Shown: one piece after another, positions 33,089-40,592 of the stretch
Position numbering within the stretch: position 1 is the first letter of the stretch
Layout of the letters: the number at the start of each line of letters is the position of its first letter
NCBI GenBank assembly: GCA_009886055.1
Contig: VFJM01000042.1
Coordinates: 1 to 40,813 of the forward strand
DNA: 40,813 bases
Direction: 5' to 3'
DNA from: Geobacter sp.
GTDB taxonomy: Bacteria; Desulfobacterota; Desulfuromonadia; Geobacterales; Pseudopelobacteraceae
The notes under the pieces: model-generated
What the model saw: only the letters and a program-made list of their open reading frames with translations
Told to the model about the DNA's origin: nothing
Database searches by the model: none
Program-made: the position numbers and the translations under genes

Positions 33089-33801
33089 CCCCTCTGCTTG
33101 AGTTGAAAGGCATTTCGCGATTTTTTGGCGGCTTGGCTGCGCTGACAGACGTTTCCTTCGAAGTCAGGAAAGACGAGATACTGGGGCTCATCGGGCCCAA
33201 CGGTGCCGGCAAGACAACCCTTTTCAATGTCGTGAACGGCTTCTACGCTCCATCGAGGGGAGAGGTCTTTTTCAAGGGGGAGAGGATATCGGGACTCAAA
33301 CCACATCAGGTCTGCGCGCGGGGCTTGGCAAGGACATTCCAGGTAGTAAAGCCTCTGCAGAGAATGTCAGTACTTGATAATGTCATCGCCTCTGCTTTTC
33401 TGCGGGCAAAGAGTAAAGCCCAGGCCGTACAAATTGCCGGCGAAGTCCTCCACCTGACCGGTCTGTATGATGACCGGGAAGTCATATCCAAGGGGCTTCC
33501 GCTCGGCAAGCGAAAGCGACTGGAAATAGCCCGGGCACTGGCGACAAAGCCTGAATTGATACTGCTTGACGAGTCTTTTGCAGGCCTGAACCCCACGGAA
33601 CAGAACGAGTCGATCGATATCATAAGAAAGATTAAAGAAATCGGCATTACCATCATGATCATCGAACATAACATGAAGGTTATCATGTCCATTTCGGACA
33701 GGATAATTGTGCTCAACTACGGGCAGAAGATAGCCGAGGGGAGTCCGGAGGAAACCAGGAATAATCCTCTCGTGATAGAGGCGTATCTGGGGGAAGCATA
33801 A
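33085..33801 (+). CDS. livG: ABC importer, ATPase LivG
   Basis: A 238-residue ATPase with Walker A GPNGAGKTT (37-45) and Walker B LILLDE (158-163), followed by the family-typical SFAGLNP. The signature motif is unusual: LPLGKRKRLEIARAL (138-152) in place of LSGGQ or the LSYGQQRRLE usual for LivG. ABC dimers have two composite sites, so a weak signature here could still leave one good site with LivF. The start overlaps livM. Confidence 0.92.
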   Translation: MTPLLELKGISRFFGGLAALTDVSFEVRKDEILGLIGPNGAGKTTLFNVVNGFYAPSRGEVFFKGERISGLKPHQVCARGLARTFQVVKPLQRMSVLDNVIASAFLRAKSKAQAVQIAGEVLHLTGLYDDREVISKGLPLGKRKRLEIARALATKPELILLDESFAGLNPTEQNESIDIIRKIKEIGITIMIIEHNMKVIMSISDRIIVLNYGQKIAEGSPEETRNNPLVIEAYLGEA

Positions 33802-33802
33802 C

Positions 33803-34507
33803 GTGCTTGAATTAAGGAACATAGATGTGTTTTACGGTGATGTCCAGGTCGTCTGGGATGTTTCTTTTTCTGTGGGAAGAGGAGAAATAGCCGCCCTTAT
33901 CGGTGCCAACGGCGCCGGTAAATCGACCATACTCAAAACCATTTCCGGCATAGTCAAGCCGGCCGGAGGAAAGATCATCTTCGATGGCAAAGAGATACAG
34001 CATATTGAGCCCTACGAGCTCATCGAAACCGGCCTGGCACACGTGCCTGAGGCTCGGCGGCTTTTTGTCGAGATGACTGCAGAGGAAAATCTTGATATGG
34101 GGTCACTTAAGGGGAACGCGAAAAAAATGCGTGCAGATTCAAAAGCCATGGTCTTTGAATTGTTCCCCCGACTGAAGGAGAGACGCAACCAGCTTGCCGG
34201 AACACTAAGCGGTGGGGAGCAGCAAATGCTGGCTATCGGCCGGGGGCTGATGTCGAAGCCGACACTCATCATGTTTGATGAGCCATCACTCGGATTGGCC
34301 CCCATTCTGGTGCGGGACATCTTCGCGGTGATCAAAAAGGTCCGCGCCGAAGGTACGACCGTCCTCATTGTCGAGCAGAACGTCAAACAGACCCTGGCCA
34401 TTGCCGACAGGGCTTATGTCCTCGCAACAGGCAAGCTTGTCATGGAAGGTACCGGTGCATCCCTTCTTGATGATGAACATGTGAAAACAGCATATCTGGG
34501 GGTTTGA
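33803..34507 (+). CDS. livF: ABC importer, ATPase LivF
   Basis: A 234-residue ATPase with Walker A GANGAGKST (34-42), a canonical signature LSGGEQQML (135-143) and Walker B LIMFDEPSLGLAP. The GTG start lies one base after the livG stop, with GGGGGAAG before it. Together with LivG it energises the importer. Confidence 0.93.
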   Translation: MLELRNIDVFYGDVQVVWDVSFSVGRGEIAALIGANGAGKSTILKTISGIVKPAGGKIIFDGKEIQHIEPYELIETGLAHVPEARRLFVEMTAEENLDMGSLKGNAKKMRADSKAMVFELFPRLKERRNQLAGTLSGGEQQMLAIGRGLMSKPTLIMFDEPSLGLAPILVRDIFAVIKKVRAEGTTVLIVEQNVKQTLAIADRAYVLATGKLVMEGTGASLLDDEHVKTAYLGV

Positions 34508-34528
34508 AGCCCACAGGAGGAGGCAAAG

Positions 34529-34966
34529 ATGACCAGAATTGAACGGTGGATGACCAGGAATCCCGTAACCATTGAAGAGGACGCGTCCATTATCGAGGCG
34601 ATCCACCTGCTGAAGGAGAAGAATATCAGACGTCTTCCGGTCATGAGAAAGGGGGCGTTCGTCGGGCTGCTTACCGAGCGGATGATAAAAGAGTACACCC
34701 CCAGCAAGGCGACCTCCCTCGACACGTGGGAAATCCACTACTTGCTTTCCAAGACCCAGGTTAAGGAGGCCATGAATCGGAAGCCCTTTACGGTAACCCC
34801 GGATACAAACCTTACAGACGCTGCCCAGCTGATCCATGACGAGAAGCTGAATGGGCTTTGCGTGCTGGACAACGAAGGAAAACTGGTGGGGATACTGACC
34901 ACTACCAACATACTTGAGGCACTCATTGCCATATGCAGGAACTCGCCACCAGACAACAACTACTGA
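34529..34966 (+). CDS. Two-CBS-domain protein
   Basis: A 145-residue protein composed of two CBS domains (about 8-55 and 78-135; WMTRNPVTIEEDASIIEAI and EAMNRKPFTVTPDTNLTDA). CBS pairs bind adenosine nucleotides and act as energy sensors. It follows livF by 21 bases with AGGAGG before the ATG, so it is made with the importer. Control of transporter activity by ATP/AMP level is a reasonable but untested idea. Confidence 0.87.
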   Translation: MTRIERWMTRNPVTIEEDASIIEAIHLLKEKNIRRLPVMRKGAFVGLLTERMIKEYTPSKATSLDTWEIHYLLSKTQVKEAMNRKPFTVTPDTNLTDAAQLIHDEKLNGLCVLDNEGKLVGILTTTNILEALIAICRNSPPDNNY

Positions 34967-34972
34967 TATGGG

Positions 34973-35036
34973 CAGTCGCGACTGACGTCAGCGCAAGGTA
35001 CGACAGGAGGTAGTGTGCGTTTGTCGCATGGCCTCC
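34973..35036. repeat. Palindrome cluster in the convergent gap
   Basis: CAGTCGCGACTG (34973-34984) and CTGACGTCAG (34982-34991) are perfect overlapping palindromes. They are followed by a hairpin with outer stem GGAGG/CCTCC (35006-35010, 35032-35036) and inner stem TGCG/CGCA. It separates the CBS gene from the convergent coiled-coil gene and may serve as a transcription end, though no T-run is seen. Confidence 0.4.
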
Positions 35037-35119
35037 CTCTCTCCTGACATGTCCCCGGTTGAGAACATCCCGGCACCAAGCTTTCCCGCCCTGGTTGTGA
35101 GCCTTTTTAAATTTGTAAA

Positions 35120-37033
35120 TCAGGCGGCACAATCCGTGACCGTACGGCAAAAAACAGCAAGTTTATCCAGTTGACCCTGGCGCTTATCCGGGTCTTCCTC
35201 AAGATGAACCCTGTCGATGAGAAAACCGATCCTTTCGAAATAGCCAATTCCTTCACGCAGCATCTGTCGACAGGAGTCATCCCCGTCAGCAGCACGTTCG
35301 GGAAGACAGACCAGCACCTCCCCGCTGGGATTCATCAGCCAGGCCACGTACACCTGAGACTGACCGCCTCCAGTTACCAGACAGACGAAACCATCGCATT
35401 TCTGGGGCTGCTTTCCGGTCGGAGCCGCTTGGATCGTGTTGTAGGACTGATAAATCTCGACTACATCGGTTGGAAAGGAATAAGGGATGCCTTTTAGCAA
35501 TTTATCCGGCAAGAAATCAAGATATTCAGAAGCTTCATCTGATCTGAATTGATCGGAAGCAAAGCTTGCCTGTTGACTGACGAAAGAGATCTCTTTCCGG
35601 TCATCCGTTGAAAGAAAGGAGGCATTACTACCTGGCTGTACCGGCGGCAACCCGGTTGGCGATGCGATAACCGCGCGCGCCAGGGCCAGCTGGCGGATAT
35701 CTTCCTTTAAAGCATTCAACTTTTCTAACGCCGCCTTGCGCTGCGACTGGTTAACCTGCTGCTGCCGCTCGATTTCTTCATGAGCTTTTATTTTAATTTC
35801 CGCCGCACTTTTTTCCAATAGGTGCTTCTCGGCGGTCAGGGAATCAACCTTTTTCTTCAATAATTTGAGTTCGGCTGAGGCATTACGCTCAAGGGCATCC
35901 ATTTCTTGCAATGCAGATCCATTTTTTGCCTTCTCGGCAGACAAAGACACGTTTGCAGCAGCCAGGGCAGCCCGCAAGACCTCAATTTCACCAGTATGTT
36001 CGGAATCGTTTCCGGCCAGTTCAGCCATAAGCCTGTTTATTTCTGCCTTCAGATCACCTGTTGCCGCTTGATGGACGGCTTCAACGTCATCATTAATTGC
36101 CACCCTGTCGTGCAGGGAGGACTCGAGGGCTTCCTGGAGCTCGCGGCGAATAACCTCAGTTTCTTTTCTGGCCTTATCAAGCTCCTTCTGTTCGGATTTC
36201 AACTTTTCGTTTAATAATTCGCTCTCCTGTTTAGAGAGTTTCTGCTCCTTCCTGGCCTGTCTTGCCTCATCTTTGGCGTTCTTCAGGCCTTCCCCGGAAC
36301 TCTTCAGCATTATCTTGACGTTGTTGAGTTCTTCCTGCACCTTCTGTAACTCCTGTTCTGCGCCAACAAGACGAAGGCGAAATCCTTCTCCTTCCTCACG
36401 AAGGGTACGTAAGTCCTCATGCAACGCATCCGGCTCAACCTGCAGAGCAGAACCGGCACTGTTTTCAGCATTGGCAGGCCGTTCAACCATGGAAGCCTGC
36501 TGAACGGCTGTTGCCGCGGCCAGACGTCCCCTGAGAACCTCCATCTCGGTTATAAGCTCCATTTGTTCTTGAGACGCCTTTCGGGTGATCTCCTTATTCT
36601 CGGCAGTCAGACCTTCTAAAGCCATTTTAGCGGCATCAAGTTGCACGGCAAGAGAAGGCTCCCGCATGACCCTGATATCTTTAATGATCACTTCACGGGT
36701 TGCCGAACGAAAATCGATATTGACCTGTTCCATTTCAAAGCCGATGTTTTCAAGAAATCCCTGGGCATCCAGCAAAAGCGCTGCAAGCTTTTCATTATCA
36801 GGCCTGAACGGATCGGCAATAAAAATAAAGTTGGATTTTAACTGCTGGTCATGCAATGCCACGTACACACGATGAAGGTTATATTCATTAACAACACAGA
36901 TGAATGCGTCACAGAGATGTCCCTTGCAGTAATCTGCAGAAGGGACGATGGGATGGGGTGATCGATGGAGCGAAAGAAGGTTTGACTCTTCAATCTTCAG
37001 AAAACTTCTGGTGCGATCAATAGAAAAGGTCAT
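35120..37033 (-). CDS. Coiled-coil protein with similar domains at both ends
   Basis: A 637-residue cytoplasmic protein with no signal peptide and no membrane segment. Residues about 120-465 are rich in Glu, Lys, Ala and Leu and read as a long coiled coil. The globular ends resemble each other: CDAFICVVNEYNLHRVYVAL (41-60) against CDGFVCLV...QVYVAW (546-565), and FLENIGFEMEQV (93-104) against YFERIGFLIDRV (598-609). The family is unknown to me. A GGGGAGG lies before the ATG. A long leader with a riboswitch and a terminator indicates control by a second messenger. Possible roles are scaffold or signalling filament. Confidence 0.85.
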   Translation of the reverse strand: MTFSIDRTRSFLKIEESNLLSLHRSPHPIVPSADYCKGHLCDAFICVVNEYNLHRVYVALHDQQLKSNFIFIADPFRPDNEKLAALLLDAQGFLENIGFEMEQVNIDFRSATREVIIKDIRVMREPSLAVQLDAAKMALEGLTAENKEITRKASQEQMELITEMEVLRGRLAAATAVQQASMVERPANAENSAGSALQVEPDALHEDLRTLREEGEGFRLRLVGAEQELQKVQEELNNVKIMLKSSGEGLKNAKDEARQARKEQKLSKQESELLNEKLKSEQKELDKARKETEVIRRELQEALESSLHDRVAINDDVEAVHQAATGDLKAEINRLMAELAGNDSEHTGEIEVLRAALAAANVSLSAEKAKNGSALQEMDALERNASAELKLLKKKVDSLTAEKHLLEKSAAEIKIKAHEEIERQQQVNQSQRKAALEKLNALKEDIRQLALARAVIASPTGLPPVQPGSNASFLSTDDRKEISFVSQQASFASDQFRSDEASEYLDFLPDKLLKGIPYSFPTDVVEIYQSYNTIQAAPTGKQPQKCDGFVCLVTGGGQSQVYVAWLMNPSGEVLVCLPERAADGDDSCRQMLREGIGYFERIGFLIDRVHLEEDPDKRQGQLDKLAVFCRTVTDCAA

Positions 37034-37092
37034 CGAAATTCCTCCCCGTCTTTCCGGAAAGGACCGGATTGACGGAGACCTTTCGGCACCCG

Positions 37093-37130
37093 AAAAAACG
37101 GGTGACGAAATCTGATATTTCGGGAACCCG
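37093..37130 (-). terminator. Riboswitch-linked intrinsic terminator
   Basis: Read on the minus strand: CGGGT (37130-37126), TCC, CGAAAT (37122-37117), loop ATCAG, ATTTCG (37111-37106), TC, ACCCG (37103-37099), then six T (37098-37093). The 5' arm and loop reuse bases that build the 3' side of the aptamer, so terminator and ligand-bound aptamer exclude each other. A further hairpin, CACCCG-TTTTTT-CGGGTG (37104-37087), could act as competitor. Confidence 0.8.
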
Positions 37131-37199
37131 GCTGTCTCAGAGAGACCCTAAGTTATCCGCCCCGTCATCGCTGACGGTTTAGTCTTATCGTTTATCAGA
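37111..37199 (-). promoter_or_regulatory. GEMM-I-type cyclic dinucleotide riboswitch (GEMM-Ib-like)
   Basis: The 89-base aptamer is closed by a 7-bp stem, TCTGATA (37199-37193) with TATCAGA (37117-37111). CCGTCA-GCGA-TGACGG (37177-37162) is the 6-bp GNRA stem of GEMM-I RNAs, in the AAACC...GG context, with the same 16-base length as in the Vibrio Vc2 aptamer. The 3' part AGCCGGGTT (37133-37125) matches the conserved ligand-binding strand. Aligned to Vc2, position 20 is A (37183) rather than G, the mark of cyclic AMP-GMP sensors. The 21-46 pair is C-G instead of G-C, a compensatory change. A47 (37156) and C92 (37131) are kept. Confidence 0.82.
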
Positions 37200-37227
37200 A
37201 GGTCAAAAGATATGTAGTCATCACCAA

Positions 37228-37254
37228 ATTATAGAATATGTATTAAAAATTCAA
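37228..37254 (-). promoter_or_regulatory. Promoter of the riboswitch-controlled gene
   Basis: Minus strand: a consensus -10 TATAAT (37233-37228), with TTGAAT 15 bases upstream or the overlapping CTTGAA 16 bases upstream as -35. Transcription would start near 37221, giving a leader of about 190 bases that includes the whole aptamer. Confidence 0.6.
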
Positions 37255-37325
37255 GCATTTTTGTTGACACCAAAAGAAGATTCCGCTGATAGCATATATA
37301 CCCTACCAACACCCCAACGCCGAAT

Positions 37326-38671
37326 TCACCCATACACCACATACCCTCGCTGCGGCGCCTCGACCTCGCACCATCCGTCAGCATCCGCAACAACCGAAAC
37401 CGGATTGTAAACAATCTCCTTCCCCCTCCAGGCCAGCGGCTTCAGCGCCTTCCCCGGAAAGGCGGTTTTTACCCGCTGCCTGATCACTCCCCCCGAATTG
37501 TTCAGGGCAAAGACCAACCCCGGCAGATCCCCGAAGCCGCTTCGCTCCATGGCGTAGAACAGGTCATCCGCATACAGGATGTTCGTCCCCCCGCCTGCGT
37601 GGCTCTCGTGAACCTGCACGAGCCGTTCGATCCCGCCCGGCTCCCCCGGCTCACCCAGACCGTAGCGGAAATAATCCTTCCAGTAGACGCACGGATACCC
37701 TTCGTGAGTCAGGATGAAGGCGTAGGCAAGCATCTTGTCGTTGATGATTTCGGGGGGGGAGTCGCCGCCGCGGAAGTCGTGGTTGTCGACGAAGGTGACC
37801 GCCTCGAAGGGACGGTCCTTCATCAGGACGCCGCCGTCAGCTAATGTTCTCAGGCTGAATCCGGGCGTGTCGCAAAGATCTTTCAGCCGGTACCGCAACG
37901 GGAAGTCGAACGCCCCGACCCGGTTATCGGCCCACTTGTTCACCGAGTCGAGCCAGCTGTCGATGAAGTCGTCACCGGCCCAGCATTCCCCGACACCGAA
38001 TAGATCGACCTTAACCTTATCCCGCGTGTACTGCCGGTCGTGGATCGCCCTGACGATCCAGGCGCCGAACCCCTTGACGAAGTCATACCTGAAGCCGTCG
38101 AAGCCGATCTCCTGAATCATCCACTTGGCATGGTTCAGGATGCCGGTTGAGACGCGGGGATTGATGTGGCAGAGGTCCGGCATGCTGCCGAAAGCGACGT
38201 CGTCCAGTTCCCTGTAGGGTGAGGGGTTGAAACAGGTCCAGTCGCGGGTGAAGATGTTGCTTAAGGGGGAAAATTTCGTCCACCGTTTCAGCTGCAGGAT
38301 CGGGTTGAACTCCTCCTCATCGGCGCCGTTGTTGTGATTCAGAACCAGGTCGCCGTACACCTTCATCCGCCGGTCGTGAACCGCTTTGGTCAGCGCTTTC
38401 AGTTCTTCCTTCGAGCCGTACCAGAGGTCCGCTTTTCACCGGGTGTGACACTCTTTTGCGCGAAATCGCCGAGGTCGTAATAGTCGTAGACATCGTACCC
38501 CATCGACATGCCACCGATGTTCGACCCCTTGCTGGCGGGGGGCAGCCAGAGTGCGGTAAAACCGGCGTTCCGGATTTCGTCCAGCTTTGTAGAGACAAAG
38601 TTCCACCAGGCGAACTCCTGCTGATCCTCCCGTGGACAATCCCAATAAAATGACTGCATCAGAACACCCAT
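37326..38671 (-). pseudogene. Alpha-amylase (GH13), frameshifted
   Basis: A cytoplasmic-type alpha-amylase of about 448 residues if one frameshift is repaired. The first part, from ATG 38671 (after GGGAGGG), runs MGVLMQSFYWDCP to GEK. The rest continues in another frame as ADLWYGSKEELKAL and on to 37326. Adding one A at the TTTT run (plus strand 38433-38436) joins them perfectly. Catalytic residues are intact: Asp in GFDGFRYDFVKG, Glu in GVGECWAGD, Asp in FVDNHDFRGG. A single-base loss in a short run with an otherwise intact gene suggests a recent mutation or a sequencing error. Function if active: hydrolysis of internal alpha-1,4-glucans such as glycogen. Confidence 0.85.
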
Positions 38672-39195
38672 AGCTTTTTCCCTCCCTGAAATTTCCGGCT
38701 TTCCGGAACACCAGGGGGGACGATGTTGATTAGTTGTCCAACCCGGCACCTAATCTACAAATAAGCAACGTCCCCTCAAGTCCCTCAAACAAGTGTCGGC
38801 CCCCAGTGTGCACCCTCATGATTTCAGCTGATGACGTAATAAAGTGTCAATTGCTTCATCAACTCCCCTTCCCTGCCATTCAGCCAGCCACCTGTTTACT
38901 TTACCACACAAACGACAAAAGGCCGCACAATCAGCCTGTCAGTTGACCACAGCGACCCAGCAACAAGGGAATGGCCCCTGTGCAGATATCATCACCCTCC
39001 CCCCTTAATCCACAACATTGAATTTTATCTATTTAACTGCGTTTTATTTTTTTGCAAATAAACTTTTAGTCTGTTTTTATAATAATACCGTCATGCTGAA
39101 CGCAGGCGGACAGTGATGATAAAAAAGGCTATTCCCAGAATATCCACCTTACTAACAACTCGTATTAAATCGGATGATAACACTCTACATTTCCC
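38672..39195. other. Long intergenic region before bamA promoter
   Basis: About 520 bases between divergent genes. The part near 39005-39095 is very AT-rich with T-runs. I see no convincing gene, RNA or repeat; a 70-codon frame at 38734-38946 has no RBS and no recognisable protein features. Confidence 0.6.
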
Positions 39196-39223
39196 TTGAC
39201 ATATAAATTGGTATTGAGGTACT
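39196..39223 (+). promoter_or_regulatory. Catabolic promoter/operator, site 4 (bamA)
   Basis: TTGACA (39196-39201), 8 bases, then GGTATTGAGGTACT (39210-39223). The 20 bases from TTGACA on are almost identical to site 2. It drives bamA and probably the following acyl-CoA dehydrogenase gene; the leader before the bamA start codon is about 110 bases. Confidence 0.75.
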
Positions 39224-39343
39224 TATTTGCATGTATAAAAATATAGTTTGATTTTGTAGCCGCCGGCCCTTTTTTGATTCTTCAACAGGTTATGGATCCA
39301 CAGATGTTTACATCAACTATCGGAAAACTTAAGGAGGAGCTTC

Positions 39344-40489
39344 ATGAGCACACCAGACGAGATCATTTCCAGAACAGCCCCATCCCACCTGATCGACCAC
39401 AACCTGATTGACCGCGAGGTAGAAAGTCTCTGTAACGGCATGGTCCTTTACGAAAAGCGCCCGGCCAAACGTCGTGACGGCAGCGTTGCAGACGGACTCT
39501 ACAACGCCTGGATCATCTTCAACAATCCCAAACAGTACAACTCCTATACGACGGACATGGTCAAGGCGACAATCCTGGCCTTCCGGCGTGCCTCAGTCGA
39601 CCGCGAAGTCAACGCCGTCGTCTTCACCGCCGTCGGCGACAAGGCATTTTGCACCGGCGGCAATACAAAGGAATACGCCGAGTATTACGCGGGTAATCCG
39701 CAGGAATACCGCCAGTACATGCGCCTGTTCAACGATATGGTCTCGGCAATTCTGGGATGCGACAAGCCGGTCGTCTGCCGGGTCAACGGCATGCGGATCG
39801 GCGGCGGCCAGGAAATCGGCATGGCCTGCGACTTCACCATCGCCCAGGATCTGGCCAACTTCGGACAGGCCGGCCCAAAACATGGTTCCGCAGCTATCGG
39901 CGGGGCCACCGACTTCCTGCCGGTCATGATCGGCTGTGAGCAGGCCATGGTTTCCGGTACGCTCTGCGAACCGTTCTCGGCCCACAAGGCGGCCCGGCTC
40001 GGCATCGTTGCCGACGTGGTGCCGGCTCTTAAGATCAACGGGGCATTCGTCGCCAATCCGACCGTGATTTCCGACCGGATGCTGGATGAGTATGGCCGGA
40101 TTATTCACGGCGATTTCAAGAGCGGGGCCGAATTTAAGGACGGGCTCGCCCTGCAGAAAAGCGGCGAAGTCGACCTGAGCCTTCTGGACCGGAAAATTGA
40201 GGAGCTCTGCGCCAAACTGCTTGAGACATTCCCGGAATGCATGACCAAGAGCCTTGAAGAGCTGCGCAAACCAAAGCTGGAAGCCTGGAACAAGAACAAG
40301 GAAAACTCCCGTGCCTGGCTGGCTCTCAACATGATGAACGAAGCGCGCACCGGCTTCCGGGCCTTCAACGAAGGAACCAAGGAGACCGGTCGGGAGATCG
40401 ACTTCGTCAAGCTGCGGCAGGGTCTGGCCAAAGGGGTGCCTTGGACCGAGGAGTTGATCGAGAGCCTGATGCCGGGTGTCAAGGGCTGA
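39344..40489 (+). CDS. bamA: 6-oxocyclohex-1-ene-1-carbonyl-CoA hydrolase
   Basis: A 381-residue crotonase-superfamily ring-opening hydrolase (Oah in Thauera). It adds water to the enone and cleaves the ring C-C bond to give 3-hydroxypimelyl-CoA. Marks of the family are FCTGGNTKEYAEYY (about 102-115), RVNGMRIGGGQEIGMACDF (about 146-164) and GPKHGSAAIGGATDFLP, plus a length well above ordinary enoyl-CoA hydratases. bamA is widely used as a marker gene of anaerobic aromatic degraders. GGAGGAG precedes the ATG. Confidence 0.96.
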   Translation: MSTPDEIISRTAPSHLIDHNLIDREVESLCNGMVLYEKRPAKRRDGSVADGLYNAWIIFNNPKQYNSYTTDMVKATILAFRRASVDREVNAVVFTAVGDKAFCTGGNTKEYAEYYAGNPQEYRQYMRLFNDMVSAILGCDKPVVCRVNGMRIGGGQEIGMACDFTIAQDLANFGQAGPKHGSAAIGGATDFLPVMIGCEQAMVSGTLCEPFSAHKAARLGIVADVVPALKINGAFVANPTVISDRMLDEYGRIIHGDFKSGAEFKDGLALQKSGEVDLSLLDRKIEELCAKLLETFPECMTKSLEELRKPKLEAWNKNKENSRAWLALNMMNEARTGFRAFNEGTKETGREIDFVKLRQGLAKGVPWTEELIESLMPGVKG

Positions 40490-40592
40490 TTCCGATCAAG
40501 GGTGAGTTGATGAGATATGAGCATCCGGAAATCGCCGCCTGACACATAGCAGATCAAACGCAGACTATAATTTCTAACCAAAGGAGATAATC

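Noticed and set aside
34967-35119. Riboswitch or small RNA in the palindrome-rich gap
   Set aside because: The gap is convergent between gene ends, and the palindromes match no RNA class I know.
38734-38946. A 70-codon frame in the gap before bamA
   Set aside because: No RBS, low-complexity Pro/Ser content and no family features.
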